64,000 nucleotides of DNA, from contig NZ_CP060723.1 in NCBI RefSeq assembly GCF_014395225.1, positions 5,270,001 through 5,334,000 of the forward strand, written 5' to 3'. A program made the position numbers and the translations under genes. Source of the stretch: Pedobacter roseus (GTDB lineage: Bacteria > Bacteroidota > Bacteroidia > Sphingobacteriales > Sphingobacteriaceae). The notes beneath the pieces are model-generated. The model was not told the origin of the DNA. It saw nothing but the letters and a program-made list of their open reading frames with translations, and did not search any database. Positions 1 to 7,731 of this stretch are shown here, piece after piece. How positions within the stretch are numbered: position 1 is the stretch's first letter; each line of letters begins with the position of its first letter.

Positions 1-566
1 TCAATTGGAATACCATCTAATACCCATAACGGTTGGTTCGATCCGGTAAAGGTTGTGGCCTGCCTAATATTGATGTTTGATGATGCACCTGTTGCGCCAC
101 CGGTTGAAAGAATTTTTACACCCGCTACTTTACCCGCCAAGGCATTTACCACATTGGTAGAGCGGCCTGCCGTTAAATCGCTATTTTTAACTGTTGTAGC
201 AGCATAACCTAAAGATTTGGCTTCTCTTTTTTGGCCCAATGCTGTTACCACAACTTCTGATAGTGACTTTGAATCAACTTCTAGAGAAACATTGATTACG
301 CTTCCCCGAATGGCGACCTCCTGTGTGGAATACCCAACAGAAGAAAAAATCAAATTTTTTGCATCTGTACTTACTTTAATTGAAAATTTACCTGTTGCAT
401 TGGTAGAAACACCAGAACTGGATATTCCTTTGATTTTAACACTTACACCAGGAAGCGGCATTCCGTCTTCCGAGCCCGTAACTGTCCCAGTGATTGTTCT
501 TTCTTGCGCTATTGCTGAGGTGGCAATAAATAGCAATATGAACAAACTTTGTAGAAGTTTTTTCAT
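1..566 (-). CDS. SusC/RagA-type TonB-dependent outer-membrane receptor, N-terminal part (runs off window start)
   Basis: This is the first ~188 codons of a SusC-family receptor, an outer-membrane barrel that imports ligands captured by a SusD lipoprotein using TonB energy. The start is the ATG at 564-566. The translation shows a signal peptide (MKKLLQSLFILLFIATSAIA, cut before Q), a carboxypeptidase-regulatory-like domain (ERTITGTVTG, PLPGVSVKIKG) and the start of the plug with a TonB-box-like stretch before VVVTALGQKRE and the segment NINIRQ...PLWVLDGIPI at the window edge. No stop occurs, so the rest lies to the left. About 130 bases at its 5' end are nearly identical to those of the susC at 2332-5490. 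It is transcribed in the same direction as the other pairs but is separated from the upstream susD by 266 bases holding a terminator and its own upstream element. The family call is firm; the substrate is unknown. Confidence 0.9.
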   Translation of the reverse strand, partial: MKKLLQSLFILLFIATSAIAQERTITGTVTGSEDGMPLPGVSVKIKGISSSGVSTNATGKFSIKVSTDAKNLIFSSVGYSTQEVAIRGSVINVSLEVDSKSLSEVVVTALGQKREAKSLGYAATTVKNSDLTAGRSTNVVNALAGKVAGVKILSTGGATGASSNINIRQATTFTGSNQPLWVLDGIPI

Positions 567-597
567 AAAAAAATAGTTTAGTTTAGTTAATAATAGT

Positions 598-629
598 ACA
601 ATATAAGACTTAGTATTTTGTAATACAAA
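598..629 (-). promoter_or_regulatory. Candidate promoter of the partial susC (TTTG-N20-TATATTGT)
   Basis: On the minus strand a TTTG (626-629) is followed after 20 bases by TATATTGT (598-605), close to the Bacteroidota -33/-7 consensus TTTG / TAnnTTTG. The same arrangement with the same 20-base spacing precedes the susC remnant at 5701-5820. Base matching only; transcription was not measured. Confidence 0.4.
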
Positions 630-785
630 TTTTACAAAATAAAAATTTATACTATTTTTAAAAAGGCCTTAAAACTTGAAATAAACTGATAATCAGCGGT
701 TAATTATAGGATCAAGCAAGTGCCGGCAACAGGCCAAAGGGTTAAAATTTAGCTTAAATAAGCTGATTTCAGAAAAAGAGTACAT

Positions 786-816
786 AAAAAAAGAGGCTAT
801 CTTTTCAGATAGCCTC
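786..816 (-). terminator. Rho-independent terminator after the first susD
   Basis: A 10-bp perfect stem (GAGGCTATCT at 793-802 with AGATAGCCTC at 807-816, loop of 4) is followed on the minus strand by a run of seven T. It lies 17 bases after the susD stop, as expected for the end of the susC-susD transcript. Confidence 0.85.
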
Positions 817-832
817 AGCAATATTATTTTAG

Positions 833-2314
833 TTAAAAGTTATTAACTTCTGAGTTCGTATTAATTTCTGCAAGCGGTATTGCGAAAGTGTAACGATCAT
901 CCGAAACAGGAACAGTTGTACCTATACCAAAAGAAGGAAGAGGAGTGGCTTTTCTGGCCAGATCGTTATACCTAAACCCTTCAGCCAGCAACTCAATCCG
1001 TCTTTCTTTCAGAATTGCATTTACCAGATCAGTTGGGGTTGCAAAAGCACCAAATACATAAGCAGCATCAGAACGTGTACGCACTGCCTGTAGGATAGCT
1101 CTCGAACGCACTAAATTACCACCCGTAACTAAAGCTTCTGCCTCAGCAACATTAAGCAATACTTCTGCATAGCGAATAATTGGAACAAAATCTATAAACG
1201 GTGAAGTGCCTGAGAATTTAGTTACCCTGCGTACCGTACTGGTAGAAGACAGCGCTACGTTACCTGTTAAACTGGATTTCCTCGCATCAGTTGCAGGCCA
1301 AGCAGCGTCGGCGTATATACCAGCACCTGTTTGGTTTAGAAAATATTCTACGTTACTGTTATAGTAATACCCAAGCTGATTCTGTGTTCCGGGTGCATTG
1401 GTATCTGCCATTGGTAAAGAGAAAATCGATTCAGAAGTAGTATAAGGAGCAGCAAAAACATTAGCAACATTGGCCTGTAAAGCATGGGGCGTTCTTGCTG
1501 CGTTAATAAACGGCGCAACTTGCGGAACCAGTTTATTTCCTTCTTCAATTACTTTTGCATAGTTGCCCATAGCCAGATAAACACGCGTTTTTAATGCGAT
1601 GGCTGTGTTTTTATGCGCCCTGGTTGTGTTAGCCAAAGCAGAACCCTGTCCATCAGGTAAACCAGCTTCTGCATCATCCAGATCTTTGATGATCTGCGCA
1701 TACACCGCTGCAACGGTACTACTTTTTAATGCATTATTGGCTAGTGAAGTTTCGGGTTGCAAACGCAATGGCAAACCACGTGAGCTGCCGTTATTCTGTA
1801 CATAAGGTTTAGCAAAAATCTGTATTAAAGAAAAATAGCTTAATGCCCTGATAAATTTAGCCTCACCAATATAGTTGGCGTTTAAAGCAGGGGTTAAAAC
1901 AGTTGAGTTGGTTTCTATCCCTTTTAAAAAGAGATTTACCCTGTTTATGGTTAAATAACCCTGCGACCAGAAACTGGCAATATAGGTGTTGGTAGAGTTA
2001 TTGGTACCACCATAAACATCATAACCGGTAACATTATTACTTAACCTGTTCGTAAATTCCTCGGCCCTGATATCGTTGTAAATCTCGTACCTGCCACCCA
2101 GTAACGAACCGGATTTAAGTGATACATATAAACCATTTACCTGTCCTAAAATCCTTGTTGGATTAGCAAATGCGTCCTGATCGGGAAGGGTCAATTCTGG
2201 TGCTGCCACCAAAAAATCTTTTTTACAAGAAGATACCAAGCCTATTAATGGCAGTGCTGTTACCGCCAATGTAGCAACCTTCAGTTTGTATGAATTGATA
2301 TGAAAAATTTTCAT
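833..2314 (-). CDS. SusD/RagB-family nutrient-binding outer-membrane lipoprotein
   Basis: SusD-type surface lipoproteins cap a SusC barrel and capture the ligand outside the cell. The 493-residue protein has a lipoprotein signal peptide with lipobox LVSSC (Cys30) followed by KKDF, the helical TPR-like core typical of the family, and the C-terminal segment with RIELLAEGFRYNDLAR seen in SusD_RagB proteins (PF07980-type). It lies 17 bases downstream of its susC partner (2332-5490) and is followed by a strong terminator, so the two form one transcript. The ligand cannot be read from the sequence. Length and domain layout are normal. Confidence 0.93.
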   Translation of the reverse strand: MKIFHINSYKLKVATLAVTALPLIGLVSSCKKDFLVAAPELTLPDQDAFANPTRILGQVNGLYVSLKSGSLLGGRYEIYNDIRAEEFTNRLSNNVTGYDVYGGTNNSTNTYIASFWSQGYLTINRVNLFLKGIETNSTVLTPALNANYIGEAKFIRALSYFSLIQIFAKPYVQNNGSSRGLPLRLQPETSLANNALKSSTVAAVYAQIIKDLDDAEAGLPDGQGSALANTTRAHKNTAIALKTRVYLAMGNYAKVIEEGNKLVPQVAPFINAARTPHALQANVANVFAAPYTTSESIFSLPMADTNAPGTQNQLGYYYNSNVEYFLNQTGAGIYADAAWPATDARKSSLTGNVALSSTSTVRRVTKFSGTSPFIDFVPIIRYAEVLLNVAEAEALVTGGNLVRSRAILQAVRTRSDAAYVFGAFATPTDLVNAILKERRIELLAEGFRYNDLARKATPLPSFGIGTTVPVSDDRYTFAIPLAEINTNSEVNNF

Positions 2315-2331
2315 GTTGATTTGTAGTTAAA

Positions 2332-5300
2332 TTATAATCCTAAACTAATTCCGAATGTAAAAGATCTTCCCTGAGGAATACTATTACGCTCGACACCGCT
2401 TGCAAGGTTTGAGTTACCATTGGTAGATATCTCTGGGTCGACACCTGTATAACCTGTAATAATAAAGGCATTGTTTACAGAGGCATAAACCCTTGCACCA
2501 CTGATACCGGTTTTACCAAACACAGATTTTGGAATTTTATATCCCAGGGTTGCCGCCTGTAAACGCAGGAAGTCTCCTTTTTCAACATTGGCATCAATAG
2601 GGAATGATGATCCATTGGAAACGTTATCCCCATAAACCACTCTTGGAATATTGGTTACCTGACCAGGAGTAGTCCAGGCATTTAAGATCTCTGTTGAGTT
2701 ATTCCAGAAACGTTGATCCAATAATCCTGCGCGTGAACCATTATAGATATAATTACCGCCCGAGTAAGTAAACATGATGTTTAAATCGAAGTTTTTATAA
2801 GCAAAGGTATTGTTAAATCCACCGTACCATTTAGGTAAAGTTCCTCCGATTACCTGAGCATCACCTGCTGGCGAAGAAGCCGGCGTACCATCAAGATACG
2901 TCCATGCATTTGCGCCCCCAAGGTGTAAGTATTGCACTTCACGGCCTGCCGCATTAATGAAAATCCTACGTCCGTTAGCCGGGTTAACACCATTTGTTTT
3001 AACAGCATAAATACTTCCGATCGGTTGTCCAACAGTGGTAATACTTGCCGATTCTAATGTACTGGTTGTACCAATAATCTGTTTTACATTAGGATCTAAC
3101 GCAGTTACCTCATTTTTAATCGTGGTAAAGTTTAGGTTAGTAGTCCAGGTAAAGTTTGTTGTTTTAACAGGAACACCTGATATAGCAAACTCAAATCCTT
3201 TGTTATACATCGAGCCCACGTTGGCAAGAATACTTCCGCCAGGGATACCTTTAGATGGCGCCTGAGGAACATCTAAAATTAAGTTATTGATATCTTTATG
3301 AAAGTAGTCAGCCTCAAAAGTAAGTCTGTCTTTCAGGAAGCCAATATTTAAACCGATATCGGTCTGGTTACTGGTTTCCCATTTCAAATCCTTGTTTCCA
3401 GCCTGTCCATACAACCAGGCAAAAGGAATAGCACCATATAAAGCTGGGCTGTAAGTAGTATATTCGTTGTACGAACCTACGTTTGCATTCCCAACTCTAC
3501 CATAACTTGCACGGATACGTAAATTGCTGATTGTATTTGCTAAAGATGAATTTTTGAAGAAATCTTCCTGAGAGATAGACCATCCAATTGATCCGCCACC
3601 AAAATTACCCCATTTGTTTTCTTGTGCTAAACCAGAATTACCATCTCTTCTAAAATTACCACTTAAGAAATATTTACCCTTGTAGTTATAACTTACACTT
3701 GCCAAATAAGCTTCGAAAGAAATTTGGTTAATGCTGTTTCCCCCAGGAACATTGGTTACATAAGTACCTTGAAACTGATCGAAGAAAGTAGGATCGCCTA
3801 AGCCTTGACGGATAGCTCCCCAGTTTACTGTTCTTGTTTTTTGAACATCCGAACCTAAGGTTAAATTTAAATTATGGTCGCCACCAAAAGTTTTGTTATA
3901 CTGTACAGTGTTGATCCAGTTCCAGTTGTTACGTCGCGCAGTATTATTGTATGCATAACCCGTATAAGTAAAACCATCTCCAGATAAAGGATTCCAGAAC
4001 TGAATATTTTCGGTATTACTTCTATCCCAGGAGTAGTTTGATCTAAAAGTTAATCCATCTACAATTTTGAAAGTTGCACCCAAATTGGTTAAAAAACGGG
4101 TATTTTCTGATGTGTTCAAGTCTTTTTCTACTAATACGGTTGGGTGTGCCCATGTTCCTGCAATAAGGTTGGCATTATTACCTATGTACTGACCGCTTAG
4201 ATTATAGCTACCATCTGGTTTATATACCGAAACGTTTGGTGCAGCAGCAACAGCAATACGGCCCAAACCAGAAGATGAAAATGCTGAACCAGGAGCAGAT
4301 CCACTTTGTGGAGATTTATTGAAACTGTTGTTATAATTCAGGTTTAAATTTAATTCTAACCATTCTGTTGCCTTGTGCGTTAAATTGGCACGTGCTGAGT
4401 TTCTTTGGAAAGAGTTTGCTTTTAAGAAACCGTCCTGATCAGAAATACCGCCAGAAATGTAATAAGTCGTTTTGGCTGTTCCCCCGCTTATGGTTACGTT
4501 ATGGTTTTGCGAATAAGCCGTTCTATAAACCTCATCATACCATTTAGTATCTACCAGTGAACCATCTGCATTGTAGCTCGGGAAAAAACTCAAGCCGTTA
4601 GCGTCTCTTTGAGCAGCAGTAAGTGCATTCGGATTGATCCCCAATGCGTTTTTAACTGCAGCATTTTTCGAATCGATGTATTGTTGGGCATTTAATACTT
4701 CAGGCAAACGAACGGCATTGTTTACGCCCACCCAACCATCATAAGTTACTTTGGCATCGCCCGTTTTTCCTTTTTTAGTGGTGATTACCAATACACCTGC
4801 CGCAGCTCTAGAACCATATAATGCAGTTGAAGCCGCATCTTTTAAGATATCGATTGATTCGATATCCGCAGGGTTAATATCACCCAATGGGTTATTTGCT
4901 GCAGAGTTGGCTGAAGCGTCACCAGTAGGAAAGGGGATACCATCAACGATGACCAAAGGGAAAGAGCTCAACGAAATTGAACTTACTCCCCTTACACGGA
5001 TAACCGGAGGATTGTTTAACAAACCATTTGGCTGAATAATACTCACACCGCCAGCCTGACCTGTTAAACCCTGTACAAAACTTTGTACCGGTTTATCTTT
5101 TAAATCATCACCCTTAACGCTGGAAGCCGATCCTGTAAAATCTTTTTTCTTGGTTACGCCATAACCAGTTACTACCACATCTGTTAATGTTTTAGAGTCG
5201 CTCTCTAAAGCCACATTGATCACCGATCCACCCCCAATTGCTCTTGATTGAGTAGTGAAACCGATGTAAGAAAATTCTAATGTTGTTGCTCTTGATGTTA

Positions 5301-5490
5301 CACGGACAGTGTATTTACCATCTGCACCAGTTGTGGTTCCTCCTGTTGCGCCTTTAATTTTAACACTTACACCAGGAAGCGGCATTCCGTCTTCCTTACC
5401 CGTAACTGTACCAGTGATTGTTCTTTCTTGCGCTATTGCCGATGAGGCAATAAACAGCAATATGAACAAACTTTGTAGAAGTTTTTTCAT
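2332..5490 (-). CDS. SusC/RagA-family TonB-linked outer-membrane receptor
   Basis: A full-length (1052-residue) SusC transporter. In order: signal peptide 1-20 (ends SSAIA, cut before Q21), carboxypeptidase-regulatory-like domain ~22-105, plug ~115-245 with the family signature DIESIDILKDA then STALYGSRAAAGVLVITTKKG, then a long beta barrel ending with the aromatic/hydrophobic C-terminus TFGISLGL. The start is the ATG at 5488-5490, preceded by an AT-rich leader with repeated TTTAG that is shared with the partial susC at the window start. It is paired with the susD immediately downstream. No sigma-factor or anti-sigma genes are adjacent, so regulation is not evident. Substrate unknown. Confidence 0.95.
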   Translation of the reverse strand: MKKLLQSLFILLFIASSAIAQERTITGTVTGKEDGMPLPGVSVKIKGATGGTTTGADGKYTVRVTSRATTLEFSYIGFTTQSRAIGGGSVINVALESDSKTLTDVVVTGYGVTKKKDFTGSASSVKGDDLKDKPVQSFVQGLTGQAGGVSIIQPNGLLNNPPVIRVRGVSSISLSSFPLVIVDGIPFPTGDASANSAANNPLGDINPADIESIDILKDAASTALYGSRAAAGVLVITTKKGKTGDAKVTYDGWVGVNNAVRLPEVLNAQQYIDSKNAAVKNALGINPNALTAAQRDANGLSFFPSYNADGSLVDTKWYDEVYRTAYSQNHNVTISGGTAKTTYYISGGISDQDGFLKANSFQRNSARANLTHKATEWLELNLNLNYNNSFNKSPQSGSAPGSAFSSSGLGRIAVAAAPNVSVYKPDGSYNLSGQYIGNNANLIAGTWAHPTVLVEKDLNTSENTRFLTNLGATFKIVDGLTFRSNYSWDRSNTENIQFWNPLSGDGFTYTGYAYNNTARRNNWNWINTVQYNKTFGGDHNLNLTLGSDVQKTRTVNWGAIRQGLGDPTFFDQFQGTYVTNVPGGNSINQISFEAYLASVSYNYKGKYFLSGNFRRDGNSGLAQENKWGNFGGGSIGWSISQEDFFKNSSLANTISNLRIRASYGRVGNANVGSYNEYTTYSPALYGAIPFAWLYGQAGNKDLKWETSNQTDIGLNIGFLKDRLTFEADYFHKDINNLILDVPQAPSKGIPGGSILANVGSMYNKGFEFAISGVPVKTTNFTWTTNLNFTTIKNEVTALDPNVKQIIGTTSTLESASITTVGQPIGSIYAVKTNGVNPANGRRIFINAAGREVQYLHLGGANAWTYLDGTPASSPAGDAQVIGGTLPKWYGGFNNTFAYKNFDLNIMFTYSGGNYIYNGSRAGLLDQRFWNNSTEILNAWTTPGQVTNIPRVVYGDNVSNGSSFPIDANVEKGDFLRLQAATLGYKIPKSVFGKTGISGARVYASVNNAFIITGYTGVDPEISTNGNSNLASGVERNSIPQGRSFTFGISLGL

Positions 5491-5547
5491 AAAAAAATTT
5501 AGTTTAGTTTAGTTAATAATCGTGCATTGGTTGTGTATTCTTCAATA

Positions 5548-5551
5548 CAAA
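5548..5551 (-). promoter_or_regulatory. Weak upstream element of the susC at 2332-5490
   Basis: The TTTG that starts the -33 element in the neighbouring susC leaders is conserved here (minus strand, 5548-5551) within the shared context AATTTGTATT, but the -7 position 20 bases downstream reads ATGCACGA and does not match TAnnTTTG. The true promoter may therefore use another start point or an alternative sigma factor. Confidence 0.25.
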
Positions 5552-5700
5552 TTCAACAATAAAAACTGCACCTATTTTTATTGCGGTTGTTTAATGATTA
5601 ATGATTGGGATATTTGAGTGAATGAATAGGATGATTTACTTTAATTTTTTTAAATGCGCCGATGGTGGTTCTTAAGTCGCATCTTCAATTTGAACGCTTA

Positions 5701-5820
5701 TTACGGGGGATCTTTGTAGCCTTCTCTGGCCACATCAGTGCTTTTGATTGTTCTTTCCTGTGCTATTGCTCCGGTTGCAATGAACAACAATGAGAACAAA
5801 CTCTGGGCGAGTTGTTTCAT
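5701..5820 (-). pseudogene. Remnant of a susC leader (39 codons, signal peptide only)
   Basis: Read on the minus strand from the ATG at 5818-5820, this gives MKQLAQSLFSLLFIATGAIA followed by QERTIKSTDVA and a stop at 5701-5703. The first 25 residues match the signal peptide and first residues (QERTI) of the four susC genes in this window; then the homology ends abruptly before the GTVTG of the regulatory domain. It has its own upstream element (TTTG-N20-TATATTGG, 5851-5882). The simplest reading is a susC truncated by deletion or recombination. A functional 39-residue secreted peptide is possible but less likely. Confidence 0.75.
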
Positions 5821-5850
5821 AAATAATTAGTTTAGTTTCCGTTTAACAAC

Positions 5851-5882
5851 CCAATATATGATTTAGAAAAACGTCATGCAAA
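5851..5882 (-). promoter_or_regulatory. Candidate promoter of the susC remnant (TTTG-N20-TATATTGG)
   Basis: TTTG at 5879-5882 and TATATTGG at 5851-5858 on the minus strand, 20 bases apart, repeat the arrangement upstream of the partial susC at 598-629. The upstream flank (TTTTATTTTGTAAAATTTG) is also shared between these two sites. Confidence 0.4.
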
Positions 5883-6144
5883 TTTTACAAAATAAAAAAT
5901 GACTTATTTTTTTTGAGATTATTAAGAAAGAAGCTAAAAATCGTCACCAAAACCTATCAAAAACACCTAAAAACGCTATAAAAGAAGCATAATTAAACTA
6001 TTAGCAGCCAATAATCTATTTAGAAAGATACAATTACATTAAAATAGCATTAGAAAAATTAGTTATTCAACTACTATACCCTAAATAGAAATTAATTATT
6101 CACCACAAAAACCTATTAATCGATTACAAGCAGGCACAAAACAC
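5883..6144. other. AT-rich spacer without recognisable gene
   Basis: About 260 very AT-rich bases between the susC remnant promoter and the terminator of the next susD. No open reading frame, dyad or repeat that I could support was found. Confidence 0.6.
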
Positions 6145-6174
6145 AAAAGGGTACCCAAAATGGGCACCCTTTTT
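6145..6174 (-). terminator. Terminator after the second susD
   Basis: Inverted repeat AAAGGGTACCC / GGGCACCCTTT with one mismatch and a short A-rich loop, with A/T runs on both sides, so it could stop transcription in both directions. It lies 20 bases after the susD stop at 6194. Confidence 0.8.
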
Positions 6175-6193
6175 AAAAAATGCTATATGAATT

Positions 6194-7705
6194 TTATGGA
6201 TTTTGAGGCCCAATGTTTGGATTTGCATTTAGCTCATCACGTGGTATCAGAAATAAAAACCTTGGATCACCTGCTGGAATTTGCAATACATTTGCTACCG
6301 AAGTTGCAACGTAGTTAGGCACATTCGCTATTGTTCTATCCAATGGCAAATTTAAACGTTTCAGATCCAGATATCTAAATCCTTCCCCCCACAATTCAAC
6401 TCGACGATTAACCATAATTTCATCTGTCAAGGCATTACCAGTATTAGTTGATTTAACAGCACTTAAATCTCTCTTGGATACCAAGGCAAATAGCGCTGAT
6501 TGAGCCAAAGGATCCTGCCCGCTCCTAGCATAAGCTTCTGCAAGAATTAAGTGCATTTCAGCACTTCTCATCCAGGGCACATCACCTAATGAAGGATCAC
6601 CTATAGCTTTAACCGAGAATTTTCTGCTCATATAAGGCCTTCTCACAAATGTAGGTAAAGGTAATGGGAAGTTCGTTGCAGTTGGTGCTGGCTCCCACAT
6701 TTTCTTTCTCACATCGGTAGCAGAAATTAAGTTGTATAAATTTGAGTTGATCATTTTTGGAGTAGAACGCTGGTAGCTTGAATTTGCATTATAAGCAATT
6801 TGCGCATAAAAAGAACCAAAAGTATCACCTTGTTCTGTTGTAGGATTAGAGCCCCACATATATTCTGATAAATTAATGTTATTGAAGCCGGTTTGATAGT
6901 CAGCCTGGCTCATTAATGGATAAACGTTTGCATCAACAATATCTTTGGCATGTTTAATAGCTGTAGTATAATCACCCATAGTTAGTGCTACTCTTGCTCT
7001 AAGTCCTTTTGAAACCCAAACGCTTGCATGGGTTTTATTTGGAACAGTAGTGGCATTTAATGCAATAGCGGCATCTAAATCAGCAACGATTGACGCATAC
7101 ACAGCCTCTACACTCACTCTTGGCATCTTTGTATCCGTAGATTTTAAAGGAAGTGGAACAGCAAGCTGATTATTAGGCTTTGCAGCCGGATTATACCTGG
7201 TACCATAAAATTGCACCAAATAAGAATAAGCATAAGCCCTTAATGTTAATGCTTCAGCTTTAATTCTTGCTTTTTCAGCAGCGGTACCTTCAGCTGCATC
7301 AATATTATCGATAATATAATTTGCATTACCGATCATTCTAAAGAATGTACGGTAATAATATAAATTGCTTGCTGCATTATCTGTACGGGCAGCTACATAA
7401 TTACCTTCACCAGTTGAAGTAAACCATGTTGCCGCAGCTTGATGCAAATCTTCACCCATAAAATCTATACCCAAAAGAATCCCTGCAACTCCCGGTTTTC
7501 CTTGAGCGTTACTAGAGGTTTCAGTAGTCCTTTCGAACATATAGCGGTAAATACCATTTAACGCTACGCTAGCATTTGCCGTTGTTGAAAATAAAGAAGT
7601 ATTATCAACCCTATCAGTTGGTTTTGTTTGAAGATAATCCTTTTTACAGCCCGATCCGCCTAAAATTACAGTGGCTAAAATCGCTGAGTAAAATATCTTT
7701 TTCAT
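6194..7705 (-). CDS. SusD/RagB-family nutrient-binding outer-membrane lipoprotein
   Basis: 503-residue SusD-type lipoprotein, the surface partner of the SusC encoded 26 bases upstream. The signal peptide ends in GGSGC (Cys20) followed by KKDYLQTKPTD, a common SusD N-terminus. The middle holds the TPR-like helices (for example AEALTLRAYAYSYLVQFYG) and the C-terminal part has RRVELWGEGFRYLDLKRL, the conserved SusD_RagB segment. Length is typical. The gene ends before a bidirectional-looking terminator. Ligand not predictable. Confidence 0.93.
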   Translation of the reverse strand: MKKIFYSAILATVILGGSGCKKDYLQTKPTDRVDNTSLFSTTANASVALNGIYRYMFERTTETSSNAQGKPGVAGILLGIDFMGEDLHQAAATWFTSTGEGNYVAARTDNAASNLYYYRTFFRMIGNANYIIDNIDAAEGTAAEKARIKAEALTLRAYAYSYLVQFYGTRYNPAAKPNNQLAVPLPLKSTDTKMPRVSVEAVYASIVADLDAAIALNATTVPNKTHASVWVSKGLRARVALTMGDYTTAIKHAKDIVDANVYPLMSQADYQTGFNNINLSEYMWGSNPTTEQGDTFGSFYAQIAYNANSSYQRSTPKMINSNLYNLISATDVRKKMWEPAPTATNFPLPLPTFVRRPYMSRKFSVKAIGDPSLGDVPWMRSAEMHLILAEAYARSGQDPLAQSALFALVSKRDLSAVKSTNTGNALTDEIMVNRRVELWGEGFRYLDLKRLNLPLDRTIANVPNYVATSVANVLQIPAGDPRFLFLIPRDELNANPNIGPQNP

Positions 7706-7731
7706 ATCTGTTTGATATTAATAATTAAAAA

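Noticed and set aside
217..576. 119-codon plus-strand frame opposite the first susC
   Set aside because: Shadow of the minus-strand coding sequence; similar frames occur opposite the other susC genes because they share sequence.
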